Assembly (NCBI RefSeq): GCF_003417465.1
Contig: NZ_QVMV01000053.1
Span: forward strand, 1 to 55,566
Reading direction: 5' to 3'
DNA from: Wenzhouxiangella sp. 15190
GTDB lineage: Bacteria; Pseudomonadota; Gammaproteobacteria; Xanthomonadales; Wenzhouxiangellaceae
Length of the DNA: 55,566 bases
Positions within the stretch are counted from its first letter, which is position 1. Every line of letters begins with the position of its first letter. Below are positions 11,805 through 20,891 of the stretch, in pieces. Position numbers and translations under genes: made by a program. The notes below the pieces were generated by a model. The model was not told the DNA's origin, made no database searches, and saw only the letters and a list, made by a program, of their open reading frames with translations.

Positions 11805-11975
11805 CGGTCCCGCGAAGCATGTCCGAATCCGGGCGTGCAGCACATTGCAGGAAAATGTCGGCATTTTTCGCGATTGATCGCCAAAAGCCCTGCATTTTTC
11901 AAAAAATTCATGTGCCCGTGTTAGGTTTGAAGTATCCGAGAATTCGCTCATTCGCTTCTCCAAGGAGACATCCGC

Positions 11976-13262
11976 ATGGTTCAGCAGAATCCGACCGCAC
12001 CATCCGAAACCGGCGCCCGGGGAGGTGGGTCTGGAACGAGAGACAAGAACCCCGACAAGGGCTACATCGCGCTTCTTGGCTGGAGTCTCAACGCCATCGA
12101 TGCCATGGCGCGCTTCGACCGGCGCTACGTCGTGGTCGCCCCGGCGTGGGCGGCCGACTACGCCCGTGAACACGACATTCCGTTCATCCAGTGGGACTTC
12201 GAGCGACTCAACGAGCGCTCCCTGGAAATCGCCGAGACACTCAAGAAGGAAGGCGTGGACGTCTCGATCCCGCTATTCGAAGAGACCGTCGAATGGGCCG
12301 GCGCGATCAATTCGGTGCTGATGGACCAGCCGCGCCTGCACGGACAGTCCGTCCTGTTCCGCGACAAGGCGTTGATGAAGCGCCGTGCTCACCTCGGCGG
12401 TATCCGGGTCGGCGTGTTCGAGGAAGCGCATGACCGCGACGATGTCTACCGTTTCCTGCGCCGCGTCAACCAGACGCTGCTCAAGCTCGACGGCGACCCC
12501 AACGATCCGATTCACCTCAAGGCCTTCGATCAGGCAGGCTGCCTGGGACACCGGGTAATCCGAAGGCCCCAGGAAATCGATACAATCCCGGACACCGATT
12601 TTCCGCTGCTGATGGAATCCCATCTCGACGGCTGGGAATTTGCCGTCGAAGCCTGGATTCACGATGGCGAGATCAAGTTTCTCAACATTTCCGAGTACGT
12701 CACGCTCGGCTACTCGGTTTTCGTGCCGGCAACACCAGAACTCGAAAGCTGGCGTGAAGCGATCACGCGTGAGGTGGAGAAGCTGGTCAAGGCCTTCGAT
12801 ATCAAGTTCGGGCTGATTCACCCCGAGTACTTCGTCACCGCCGACGGCACCATGTACTTCGGTGAAGTCGCCTATCGACCGCCGGGTTTCAAGGCGTTCG
12901 AGTTGATCGAGCGCGCCTACGGCTTCAACGCCTACCAGGCAACGGCACTGGTGTTCGATCCCAAGTCGACGAAGGAAGAAGTCGACGCCTTCTTCCCCGA
13001 GCCGGTCAAGGGCGCCAAGGGCCATGCGGGTTGTTTCGGCGTTTTCCCGCGCCGGCGCGTGGTCAGCCAACTGGCTTTCCCGGAAGAGACGGCCGAACAT
13101 CCATACTTCGAGAGCCACGAGCTCTATCCCTTGCAGGAAGAGGTGGTGGCCGAACGCGAAGCCTTCGGCACACACTGGGGCCTGGTCTACTTCTTCGGTG
13201 ACGATCCGCACAAGATGCGCGATCTGCTCAAGCACCAGGAAGAGCTGGACTTCTATATCTGA
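11976..13262 (+). CDS. ATP-grasp family carboxylate-amine ligase-like protein
   Basis: The start is well supported by AAGGAGA 8 bases upstream of the ATG at 11976. The product has 428 residues. After a Gly/Ser-rich leader of about 25 residues there is a Rossmann-like N-domain (G-Y-I-A-L-L-G-W-S, R-Y-V-V-V-A-P). The ATP-grasp fold follows: DKALMKRRA, the L-L-K-L-D-G strand, a grasp strand P-L-L-M-E-S-H-L-D-G-W-E-F, and a metal-binding end M-Y-F-G-E-V-A-Y-R-P-P-G. ATP-grasp enzymes activate a carboxylate as acyl-phosphate and join it to an amine or thiol. The closest look is to biotin-carboxylase-like/CARNS-type ligases acting on amino acids or peptides; the substrate is unknown. It is the first gene of an apparent three-enzyme cassette. 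Confidence 0.85.
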   Translation: MVQQNPTAPSETGARGGGSGTRDKNPDKGYIALLGWSLNAIDAMARFDRRYVVVAPAWAADYAREHDIPFIQWDFERLNERSLEIAETLKKEGVDVSIPLFEETVEWAGAINSVLMDQPRLHGQSVLFRDKALMKRRAHLGGIRVGVFEEAHDRDDVYRFLRRVNQTLLKLDGDPNDPIHLKAFDQAGCLGHRVIRRPQEIDTIPDTDFPLLMESHLDGWEFAVEAWIHDGEIKFLNISEYVTLGYSVFVPATPELESWREAITREVEKLVKAFDIKFGLIHPEYFVTADGTMYFGEVAYRPPGFKAFELIERAYGFNAYQATALVFDPKSTKEEVDAFFPEPVKGAKGHAGCFGVFPRRRVVSQLAFPEETAEHPYFESHELYPLQEEVVAEREAFGTHWGLVYFFGDDPHKMRDLLKHQEELDFYI

Positions 13263-13394
13263 CAACGCCGGAAACGCTTCGCGTGCACATCGCGTGCACA
13301 GCGAGGCGATCCGCTATGATCGGGAAAGTCAGCCGCGGCTTCATCGACACCGAAGCCGCGTGCTCACCCGATTCGCTCGTCACCTTTTTTACGC

Positions 13395-15410
13395 ATGGAG
13401 TACCAGCGCTTGCAGGAGCCATCTCACAACGATGACCCGGACCTGAGCCGGTTGGGCGAGAATTTCGAGCATGCGCTTGAAAGCGTCGCCCGCGTTACCC
13501 CGATTGCCAAAGCCGGCCAACTTCCGCGTCTTTTCAACGCCACGCTGCGGCTGCTCAGGCGTCCGGGTGGTGCGGCCACGCTGTATGCCCATGCCGGCCG
13601 GCTGGACGAGGCGGGTGTTTTCGAGGGCAGCGACTGGAACCACCCCGAACGCCTGCAGCCGGAACTGTCGCGCGGTTCCCTGACGGGAGCAGCCGATGCG
13701 CTGTCTGTCGAAGCGCTCAGCCGTCTGCGCATGCTTGCCATCGCCGAAGGTGACTACCGGCATCCGCTGGTCAGTGCCGAGGCGGCGCGTCATTTTCTCC
13801 AGCGCAGCCTGGTGCTGAACCTCGACTTGTTGCTGGGCGATCATTCCGAGGCCGGTCGGTCGGGCGGCGGCCATCACGAGGCTGTTCAGAACCTGCTTTC
13901 ATTCGAGCTCGACCGCCTGGGCGGGACCAACCTCGTCGAGGCGCTGGTTACCGAAGCCGATCACATTCTCGAGCAGCGCCCGATCGATGTTTCCGGCGTA
14001 CGCCAGTTGCTCGAACACATCGAACGCCTGCTTCGGCGAACGGACTTGTCCGAAGAGACAGCCGCCCTCGAGCGCGGCCGGCTGCTGCTCGATGCGAGCC
14101 GGGGCCCCACGGAGTTGAGCAGTACCTCGCCGGAGGCCAGTGTGGCGCTTTTTCAGGAACTGCCCGGGGCGCAGCAGGACGGAGAGCTGGCCGCCCTCGG
14201 GCACTCGATGAACGAAACCGGTCTGGTTTGCCCCGCCCACGGCGCGATCCTCAGGTTTCTGGCCGAATCCGGCAGTGACGAGCAATTGGTGTTGGCGATG
14301 GGGCTCGACCCGGTCGGTGCCGACAGTCTGGATGCGTTCAATGCCCTGGTGCGGGCCCTGATCGTCGAGGGGGTCCATCCAGCGACGGCCCAGTGCATCG
14401 TTGCGCTGAGCAATCTGCTCGATCACGGTACGCTGTTTTTCCCGCCGGTCCCGCCGGCCTTGTGGCGCTTGACGCGACTCGATCCGCTGCCGGAGGTTGC
14501 GGCGCACCTGCGCAAGGAATTCGGGCATGAGGATCCACCTTCCGGCCGCAGCCTGCTTTTAGCCGGTGTCATCGGTGTGCTCGGCCTGCCATTGGGCGTG
14601 AGCCAGGGCAACAATCCCACCTGCCAGTCTGCACGCGCAATCAGTCTGTGGGCCCAGATCGATCCCGGCTTCCTGCTCGAGCTGGTGATGTGGGCCGCAC
14701 GCGACGACGAGATCGACCTGCACTTCGAGGGCGACCTGATCCGCTCGAGTGAGCTGAGTGAAGGGCTGATCGAGGACTTCCATACCGAGCTCGATACCGT
14801 TTCCCTCGTGCTCGTGCCGCATCTCGACAAGATCTACTGGGAGATGGGGCGGCGCATCGTCGGCCGCGGTGAAGACGGGCACCGCTGGATCAATCCCGAA
14901 TTCCACGGCTGGTGGGTGCACCGCGGTTTCGCCACTACCTTCGATTACGCCAGCGGCGCGGTCAACGATTTCTCCGGTTTCATCCGGCAGTTTCACGCGG
15001 CGTATCATCCCCGCTACAACGGCGGCGCCGACCTGATCTATCCGCAGCCGGCGGGCATTGTTGCCACCGACCCATTCGGTAACTTCATCGGGTTGCACGC
15101 CATCGCCATTCAGCGCGTCGCACTCGGCCCCGAGGGCGTGATGCGTGTCTACTTCTACAACCCCAACAACGAGGGTCGGCAGGACTGGGGGCAGGGTATC
15201 GTGACGTCGACCCGGGGGCATGGTGAGGTACCGGGGGAATCCTCGCTGCCATTCGAGCAATTCTGTGCCCGTCTCTATGTGTTCCATTTCAACGAACGCG
15301 AGCTCGGTGATCCCGATACAGTGCCCGAAGACACGGTCGATGCCATCGCAGGCCAGGTGCGAACGAGCTGGGCCGCCGAGAAGGCTTGGCAGGAAGTGGT
15401 TTCGAGCTGA
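13395..15410 (+). CDS. Uncharacterised papain-like cysteine hydrolase (clan CA-like signature)
   Basis: I do not recognise the family of this 671-residue protein. The first 380 residues are helical and leucine-rich with no known domain. The C-terminal third contains Q404-G-N-N-P-T-C410, with the same Gln-to-Cys spacing of six as papain's oxyanion glutamine and nucleophile. It is followed by G-L-H568-A-I-A-I and Y-F-Y-N589-P-N-N with a W-G-Q-G further on, mirroring the His and Asn-Ser-Trp-Gly blocks of papain-like enzymes. I infer a cysteine peptidase, amidase or transglutaminase-like activity. There is no signal peptide, so it is cytosolic. The Shine-Dalgarno is weak. The stop overlaps the next start (TGATG), coupling it to the HDAC-family gene. 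Confidence 0.8.
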   Translation: MEYQRLQEPSHNDDPDLSRLGENFEHALESVARVTPIAKAGQLPRLFNATLRLLRRPGGAATLYAHAGRLDEAGVFEGSDWNHPERLQPELSRGSLTGAADALSVEALSRLRMLAIAEGDYRHPLVSAEAARHFLQRSLVLNLDLLLGDHSEAGRSGGGHHEAVQNLLSFELDRLGGTNLVEALVTEADHILEQRPIDVSGVRQLLEHIERLLRRTDLSEETAALERGRLLLDASRGPTELSSTSPEASVALFQELPGAQQDGELAALGHSMNETGLVCPAHGAILRFLAESGSDEQLVLAMGLDPVGADSLDAFNALVRALIVEGVHPATAQCIVALSNLLDHGTLFFPPVPPALWRLTRLDPLPEVAAHLRKEFGHEDPPSGRSLLLAGVIGVLGLPLGVSQGNNPTCQSARAISLWAQIDPGFLLELVMWAARDDEIDLHFEGDLIRSSELSEGLIEDFHTELDTVSLVLVPHLDKIYWEMGRRIVGRGEDGHRWINPEFHGWWVHRGFATTFDYASGAVNDFSGFIRQFHAAYHPRYNGGADLIYPQPAGIVATDPFGNFIGLHAIAIQRVALGPEGVMRVYFYNPNNEGRQDWGQGIVTSTRGHGEVPGESSLPFEQFCARLYVFHFNERELGDPDTVPEDTVDAIAGQVRTSWAAEKAWQEVVSS

Positions 15411-16525
15411 TGACTGCTCCGCTGGCAGTGGTCTACCACGAAGAAATGCTCCAGCACCAGCCGCCGGGGTTGGAACCGGGGATGCGCGACTACCACGCGC
15501 GCCAGCTGCGTGCCCGGCTCGGCGAACTGGTCGCCAGCGGGCTCTGGCGCCATCCCGAACGGCCCGAACGGCTGTCATCGCTGGTCGAGCGCGCGCGTGA
15601 ACTCGACGACGGCAGACTGCTGTGGCTGGCGCCTGAGCGAGCCGATGAGCCGACCGTCCGTCGGGCTCACACCGGCGGTCATATGCAGCGTCTCGACAAG
15701 CTCAGGGGGCGCAAGCGCATGCTCGCGATCGATTCCACGGCGGTGTCGCCGGGCAGTGTCGATGCGGCGTTTCGTGCCGCGGGTGCGGTCTGTACGGGGG
15801 TCGATGCCGTGTTCGATGGCCGGGCGGCGAGTGCCTTTGCCCTGGTGCGCCCCCCAGGCCACCATGCCAGTGCGGCGCATTATCGCGGTTTCTGCCTGAT
15901 CAACAACGTCGCCGTCGCGGCGGAGCATGCGAAGGCCGTGCACGGCGTCGAGCGCGTGCTGATCGTCGACTGGGACATTCACCACGGCAACGGTACGGCC
16001 TCGATCTTCGCAGCCGACCCGGATGTGCTTTTCTTCGATCTCCACCGTGCCGCACCCTACTATCCCGGCAGTGGCGCGCTGGAGGATGTCGGGCAGGGAC
16101 GCGCGCGCGGCACGAATTTGAACGTACCGCTACCGGCGGAAACCAGCGACCTGGCGGTCCTCGAGGCCATCGATCGCATTCTCGTCCCGGCGGCACGCCG
16201 GTTCCGGCCCGGTTTGATCCTGGTCTCGGCGGGTTTCGACGGTACGAGCGAACACCTTGCCTGCCGGTTCAGCAGGGAGCTATATGCGCATCTGACCGAT
16301 CGTATGCAGAGATTGGCCGATGAGCTGTGTCACGGTCGGCTGGTCCTGGCGCTCGAGGGGGGCTATCACCTCGATCCCATGCGCGAGGCGCTGGCACACT
16401 GCATGCGTACGCTCAGTGAACCCGGCAGCGAACTGCCACCGATACGGCGCAGCCGGATCGGCCTGCCGGCCGTGCGCGAAGCGGCGGATTTCCTGGCCGG
16501 GCAGTCTTACCTGCTTCAAGACTGA
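15410..16525 (+). CDS. Histone deacetylase/acetylpolyamine amidohydrolase family protein
   Basis: The ATG at 15410 overlaps the upstream stop by one base, giving 371 residues. All core motifs of the zinc-dependent arginase-deacetylase fold are visible: R-P-P-G-H151-H152-A (catalytic His pair), GFCLINNVAVAA, V-D-W-D189-I-H191-H-G-N-G-T (zinc ligands D189 and H191), S-A-G-F-D277-G (third zinc ligand) and L-E-G-G-Y319-H (transition-state Tyr). The active site therefore looks intact. In bacteria such enzymes remove acetyl or acyl groups from polyamines, acetoin-pathway proteins or small amides. Pairing with an ATP-grasp ligase and a cysteine hydrolase suggests action on an amide-linked metabolite or peptide. 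The substrate is unknown. Confidence 0.92.
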   Translation: MTAPLAVVYHEEMLQHQPPGLEPGMRDYHARQLRARLGELVASGLWRHPERPERLSSLVERARELDDGRLLWLAPERADEPTVRRAHTGGHMQRLDKLRGRKRMLAIDSTAVSPGSVDAAFRAAGAVCTGVDAVFDGRAASAFALVRPPGHHASAAHYRGFCLINNVAVAAEHAKAVHGVERVLIVDWDIHHGNGTASIFAADPDVLFFDLHRAAPYYPGSGALEDVGQGRARGTNLNVPLPAETSDLAVLEAIDRILVPAARRFRPGLILVSAGFDGTSEHLACRFSRELYAHLTDRMQRLADELCHGRLVLALEGGYHLDPMREALAHCMRTLSEPGSELPPIRRSRIGLPAVREAADFLAGQSYLLQD

Positions 16526-16625
16526 CGTTCGGCCCTATCGTCATTGCCGTGGGCGTGATGAGGATTTCGGCCGAGGTGGCGGTCGTGGCGTTGAACATGC
16601 GTCGAGGACAAGGGCCTGGTCCAGC

Positions 16626-16654
16626 TTGGCCTCGATGTTCGCGCCCGCTATAGT
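16626..16654 (+). promoter_or_regulatory. Candidate sigma-70-type promoter for the TraB/GumN gene
   Basis: TTGGCC at 16626-16631 and TATAGT at 16649-16654 are separated by exactly 17 bases. Transcription would begin about 20 bases before the ATG at 16682, and GAGG at 16671-16674 can act as ribosome binding site. This is a motif match only. Confidence 0.4.
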
Positions 16655-16681
16655 GTTGGCCCGATCCGTCGAGGCAAGAAA

Positions 16682-17527
16682 ATGTACCTTTTGAAGTCAT
16701 TCCTGGCGTTGTTGCTGGGGGCCGCCTGCTTCGTGGCGGCCACTGTGCACGCCCAGGTTCCCGACAGTTTCATGCGCCTGGCCGAGGATGCTGAAGGTGA
16801 CCCGCAATCCCTGCAAGTTGCGCTGGCGCATTACCGTGACCAGCAGGGCAGGACGCTTCACCTGGTCGGCGCCATCCACGTAGCGGATCGATCCTACTTC
16901 AAGGATCTGCAGCGGCGGTTCGATGATTACGAGGTCGTGCTTTACGAAATGGTGGGTGACCCCGACGGCAAGGGAGAGCGTCCGGCCGGTACGGGGCTGA
17001 ACCTGGTCGGATTGCTGCAGGGCGGGATGAAGGATGCGCTGGGTCTGGCTTTCCAGCTCGAGGAGATCGACTACGACCGGCCCAATTTCGTGCATGCGGA
17101 CATGACGGCCACGGAATTCAGCGACAGCATGACCAGTCGCAATGAATCCTGGATGGGCACGTTCATGCAGATGTGGGCGGCATCGACGGTATCCCAGGAC
17201 GCTGCGAAGCAGCAGGCCCAGGTGCTTCGGGTGCTCTTTGCCAGCGATCGCCAGTTGGCACTCAAGCGCATGATGGCTGAATCGATGATCGATCAGGCTC
17301 GCGTCATGGAAGTACTTGCCGACGAGGACGGATCGGTGCTGATTACCGAGCGCAATCGCAAGGCCCTGACGGTACTCGGGGACGAACTCGATGATGGCGC
17401 AAGCAACGTCGCACTGTTCTACGGCGCCGGGCACCTGCCCGACTTTCACCGTCGCCTGGATGATGAATTCGGGTTCGAATTGCAGAACATCGAATGGCTG
17501 GATGCCTGGGACCTGGGGGACGCGTGA
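16682..17527 (+). CDS. TraB/GumN family protein (TIKI-like metalloprotease fold), secreted
   Basis: This 281-residue protein has a clear signal peptide (LLKSFLALLLGAACFVAATVHAQ). The TraB/GumN hallmarks are visible: an early L-V-G-A-I-H-V-A-D-R-S-Y-F block, a V-V-L-Y-E-M-V strand with the conserved Glu, a late V-L-I-T-E-R-N motif and A-L-F-Y-G-A-G-H-L-P-D-F near the end. The paired GxxH motifs are the proposed metal site in the related TIKI proteases. Bacterial members are mostly uncharacterised envelope proteins. Its stop overlaps the start of a membrane protein gene (TGATG at 17525-17529), so the two are likely made together. Confidence 0.85.
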   Translation: MYLLKSFLALLLGAACFVAATVHAQVPDSFMRLAEDAEGDPQSLQVALAHYRDQQGRTLHLVGAIHVADRSYFKDLQRRFDDYEVVLYEMVGDPDGKGERPAGTGLNLVGLLQGGMKDALGLAFQLEEIDYDRPNFVHADMTATEFSDSMTSRNESWMGTFMQMWAASTVSQDAAKQQAQVLRVLFASDRQLALKRMMAESMIDQARVMEVLADEDGSVLITERNRKALTVLGDELDDGASNVALFYGAGHLPDFHRRLDDEFGFELQNIEWLDAWDLGDA

Positions 17528-18735
17528 TGTCGAGCTCCACTTCCGTCCTCCCGACCCGATTCCGTTATCGGCTCAGCCCGGTCAACATGCGTCGCGGTCT
17601 CTGGGTGGTGCTGGGTTCGTTCGCCGTGCTGCTCCTCGTTGGCGAGTTGGTTTCCGGCGATCTTTTCTCCGAAATCCTGGAAGACCTGCTGAATCAGCCC
17701 GCGTGGGCGCTCGCGCTGGGGTCAGTGGCCAGCCTGGCATTGATCGTCCTGATCGCACGCATCGTGTCCATGGCGAAGGATGCCTGGCTGGTGGTCGATA
17801 CCGAGGGCATACGCTGTTCACCGCACAAGTACCACGGGCCGAGAACCTGGCTGCGACACAACTGGCAGTTGCCGTGGTCGGCCATCGAGCGGGCGGTCGT
17901 CCGGCACCCCGGCCCGAAGGCGCACCATGTGCAAAACTGGATCAACACCACGCTGACCCTCGAAAGCGCGCAGGGTCGCCACGATCTGGGTCTGTTGCAC
18001 TGGGATCCCGTCGACGACCCGCTTGACCGCCCCGATTTGATGGCCATGCGGCCGGGCAAGCAACTGCATGCGTTGGCCGAAACGCATCCGCTGGTTCGGC
18101 ACCTGGAGCAGCGCGATATCGAAGTCGAATTCGAATCACTCGGTCTTCGCGGGCGCTGGGGTATGGGCAAGCCCGCTGCCGACCGGCCCAACGCGAAAAA
18201 CGACGATGCGCCGGTCGACCTGATGCAATTCAAGTCGCTGGTGCTCATGCTTTCACTGATGGGCGCCATCGGCGTGGCCGCCGCACTGCACTTCATGGTG
18301 TTGCCACCGATTCGCGCGCTGTGGTCGCCGAACTACGGCTTGTCGGTTCTGCTCGCGAGCCTGGTCTTGGTGGCCGGGGCGTTGCTGGCGAGCGCCGCTC
18401 CCGTTCGGGAGCGGACCATCATCGCGTTGCTGCTCGGTTTGATGAGCGGATTGCTGTTCCACCCCCTGTCGGTGCGCTGGCAAGCGCTGACCGGCCCACC
18501 CGCGGAGCCGGCCGATTACATCGTCGAAGCGCCGGGACGGTTCCAGCCGGTCGACGCGAGACATCCGGCCATGGACCTCTCCGACCTGAATATCCCCGAA
18601 TACTGGGCAAGTCTTTCAGCCGGCGATGTGCAACCGTTCGACCTGCAGACAGCGGGTGGTGACCGCTACATCCTTCGGCTCGATTCGCTGTTCGAGCGCA
18701 CCCGGGATTTTTACGGGCGCCGGGAAGCGCAATAG
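17527..18735 (+). CDS. Hypothetical multi-pass membrane protein coupled to TraB/GumN
   Basis: The ATG at 17527 overlaps the upstream TGA, giving 402 residues. There are two N-terminal membrane helices (about residues 24-45 and 58-80). A soluble stretch of about 140 residues follows with a V-D-T-E-G-I-R-C strand and a W-S-A-I-E-R-A-V-V-R motif of the kind seen in PH-like (bacterial PH/YdbT-like) domains. Three further helices lie around residues 227-320, followed by a C-terminal soluble tail. I cannot name a family. Operon structure suggests it works with the secreted TraB-like protein in the envelope. Confidence 0.75.
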   Translation: MSSSTSVLPTRFRYRLSPVNMRRGLWVVLGSFAVLLLVGELVSGDLFSEILEDLLNQPAWALALGSVASLALIVLIARIVSMAKDAWLVVDTEGIRCSPHKYHGPRTWLRHNWQLPWSAIERAVVRHPGPKAHHVQNWINTTLTLESAQGRHDLGLLHWDPVDDPLDRPDLMAMRPGKQLHALAETHPLVRHLEQRDIEVEFESLGLRGRWGMGKPAADRPNAKNDDAPVDLMQFKSLVLMLSLMGAIGVAAALHFMVLPPIRALWSPNYGLSVLLASLVLVAGALLASAAPVRERTIIALLLGLMSGLLFHPLSVRWQALTGPPAEPADYIVEAPGRFQPVDARHPAMDLSDLNIPEYWASLSAGDVQPFDLQTAGGDRYILRLDSLFERTRDFYGRREAQ

Positions 18736-18744
18736 CGGAAACGC

Positions 18745-19419
18745 TCAGGCTGTCTCGCCTTCGCCGCCGGAACCGTTGTTGCCGTTTTCGGCTTCGTCGG
18801 ACCCGTCTTCGTCTTCCGCCGAGTCCCCGGAATCGGCCGCCCGCTCGTCATCCGTCGACGGTTCCCCGGTTTCCGATTCTTCCTCGGTGGCTTCCGGTTC
18901 CTGCTCGGGCTCAGGCTCGGGTGGCTCGACGAGATTGCGGTACTCACCCTCGGTCAGGCTGGAGGCGGTCTGCAGGAAGGCCGCAATCTGCCAGAGTTGC
19001 TCGTCGGAGACGCGCTCCTCGCCGATGCGCGGCATGGCCGACATCTTGATGCCGTTGCGCGCTACCCAGTACATCTCGGCCGGATCGGGTTGGCCACGGG
19101 TCAGGGCCGGCGGGCGTGGATCGAAGCTGTCGCTCGGTGACCGTCCCGGTCGGCCGTGACAGCCTGAACAACTCTCGTCATAGGCAACCGCACCGGCTTC
19201 CGCCATGTCCGAATCGTCGAGGTCCGGGACGTCGATGTCGCCCGCGCGGGTCTCGATGGCGCGCTCGCGCAAGGTTCCCAGGTACCAGGCCGTCCATGGC
19301 GTGTGGCCGGTGCCGACGGATATGTCGTAATGTCCGCTGTAGGCATAGGCGATCGCCGCTCCCACGACGATTACCACCAGGATCAGCACGGTACGGATAA
19401 ATCGCCCGATTGTCTTCAT
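18745..19419 (-). CDS. Membrane-anchored c-type cytochrome with acidic C-terminal tail
   Basis: This is a 224-residue protein. The N-terminal helix (TVLILVVIVVGAAIAYAYSG) is not followed by a clear cleavage site, so it likely anchors the protein facing the periplasm. The haem c site is C84-S-G-C87-H88. A K-M-S-A-M-P segment around 125-130 supplies the probable axial Met, and DEQLWQIAAFLQ is the usual last helix of a class I cytochrome. The last 60 residues are almost entirely Glu, Asp, Ser and Gly, an unusual disordered acidic tail. It probably carries electrons between membrane complexes. It is convergent with the gene ending at 18735 (9-base gap) and divergent from the P1 peptidase gene. 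Confidence 0.9.
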   Translation of the reverse strand: MKTIGRFIRTVLILVVIVVGAAIAYAYSGHYDISVGTGHTPWTAWYLGTLRERAIETRAGDIDVPDLDDSDMAEAGAVAYDESCSGCHGRPGRSPSDSFDPRPPALTRGQPDPAEMYWVARNGIKMSAMPRIGEERVSDEQLWQIAAFLQTASSLTEGEYRNLVEPPEPEPEQEPEATEEESETGEPSTDDERAADSGDSAEDEDGSDEAENGNNGSGGEGETA

Positions 19420-19607
19420 CGCTCGTCTCCCTTAATCAAAAGCGCAAGAACCCTCATCATAGCAAGCCTGCCGCCGGGTGCCTCGGCGGCGGGATCGGGA
19501 GTCGTCAACCAGGCTTCGCCATTCGACTGGGAAAGCGAAGCCGTGTCGCCCAGAATGGGGATGCTCATGCACAACCATCGTCATTCAATCACCAGGGAGA
19601 TGTCGTC

Positions 19608-20831
19608 GTGAGAAATTTTGCTGATGGATTGATTGGCCCCGGTCTTTGCCTGTTGTTGTCGATGTCCGTCTCCGGATTGGTGGCGGGCGAGGGTCCATCC
19701 GGGCGTACCCGCGACCTGGGCTTGTCGCCCGGCGTCCTCTCGGCCGGTAAATGGAATGCCATCACCGACGTGGGGGGTGTGCAGGTGGGGCATTTCACCC
19801 TGATCGAGGGTAAGGGCATTCGTACCGGCGTGACGGTGATCCTGCCCCACGACGGCAATCCCTATCGCCAGCGGGTCCCGGCAGCGGTGCACGTGGGCAA
19901 CGGCTTCGGCAAGGCGGTGGGCTTCACCCAGATCAGCGAGCTCGGTGAATTGGAGACACCGATTGCGCTGACCAATACGCTCGCCGTCTACCAGGCTGCC
20001 CACGGCGTGGCCGACTGGGTGCTGGACTTGCCGGGCAACGAGGATGTCCGATCGGTCAATGCCGTCGCCGGCGAGACCAACGACGGCTGGCTCAACGATA
20101 TCCGTGCCCGGGTGATCGAGCCCGACCACGTGCATCGGGCCATCGAGGCGGCCGACAGCGGACCGGTGCGCGAGGGCAATGTCGGTGCCGGTACGGGCAC
20201 GCGGGCGCTCGGCTTCAAGGGCGGTATCGGTACGGCCTCGCGGGTGTTGCCGGCCGGTCGCGGCGGCTACACGGTGGGTGTGCTGGTGCAGTCGAACTTT
20301 GGCGGAATCCTGACCATCGACGGCGTGCCGGTCGGCGAACGGCTCGACACGCACTACATGGCCGATGAGGTGCCCTACGAACGGCCCGACGGCCCCGATG
20401 GTGCCTCCAGCGACGAACCGGCCGGCTATGATCCCGATGCCGACGGGTCGATCATGATCGTCGTGGCCACCGATGCGCCGTTGGGTTCGCGCAACCTGGA
20501 GCGCCTGGCCCGCCGCGCCATGCTGGGTGTGGCACGGACCGGCGGATTCTCCTCCAACGGCAGCGGCGACTATGTGATCGCCTTCTCGACGCATCCCGAC
20601 GTGCGCATCGAAACCCGGGAAAGTGATGTTCGCGGAACGCGACGGCTGGCTAACCCGGCCATGTCGCCGTTGTTCCTGGCCGTGGTCGAGGCCGTCGAGG
20701 AAGCGATTCTCAATTCGCTTTTCGCCGCCGAGACCCTGAGCGGGCACAAGGGCCGCAGCGTGCCGGCCCTGCCCACCGACCGGGTTGTCCCGCTGCTGGA
20801 ACGTGGCGGGGTGATCGACAAGCCGGATTGA
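19608..20831 (+). CDS. P1/DmpA-family (S58) aminopeptidase, exported
   Basis: The GTG at 19608 follows AGGGAGA by 7 bases, so the longer frame from 19410 is rejected. The 407-residue product has a signal peptide ending near SGLVAG. The DmpA fold is recognised by WNAITDVGGVQVGH, T-G-V-T-V-I-L-P, N-V-G-A-G-T-G-T, and the D-G-S281-I-M-I-V-V-A-T-D-A-P block, whose serine is the autoprocessing nucleophile in this family. S-G-D-Y-V-I-A-F-S-T follows. DmpA-type enzymes are N-terminal nucleophile hydrolases that release N-terminal residues, including D-amino acids or beta-amino acids, from short peptides. The next gene is a dipeptidase, suggesting periplasmic peptide breakdown. Confidence 0.92.
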   Translation: MRNFADGLIGPGLCLLLSMSVSGLVAGEGPSGRTRDLGLSPGVLSAGKWNAITDVGGVQVGHFTLIEGKGIRTGVTVILPHDGNPYRQRVPAAVHVGNGFGKAVGFTQISELGELETPIALTNTLAVYQAAHGVADWVLDLPGNEDVRSVNAVAGETNDGWLNDIRARVIEPDHVHRAIEAADSGPVREGNVGAGTGTRALGFKGGIGTASRVLPAGRGGYTVGVLVQSNFGGILTIDGVPVGERLDTHYMADEVPYERPDGPDGASSDEPAGYDPDADGSIMIVVATDAPLGSRNLERLARRAMLGVARTGGFSSNGSGDYVIAFSTHPDVRIETRESDVRGTRRLANPAMSPLFLAVVEAVEEAILNSLFAAETLSGHKGRSVPALPTDRVVPLLERGGVIDKPD

Positions 20832-20891
20832 CGAATGGACCGGGCTCACGGCAAGCTCTTGCATCGTCCTTAACCCGAGTACCGATCCATC

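Noticed and set aside
12273-13265. 330-residue minus-strand ORF across the ATP-grasp gene
   Set aside because: Antisense shadow; the plus strand has a strong Shine-Dalgarno and ATP-grasp motifs.
19581-20864. 427-residue minus-strand ORF across the P1 peptidase gene
   Set aside because: Antisense shadow of a complete DmpA-family gene.
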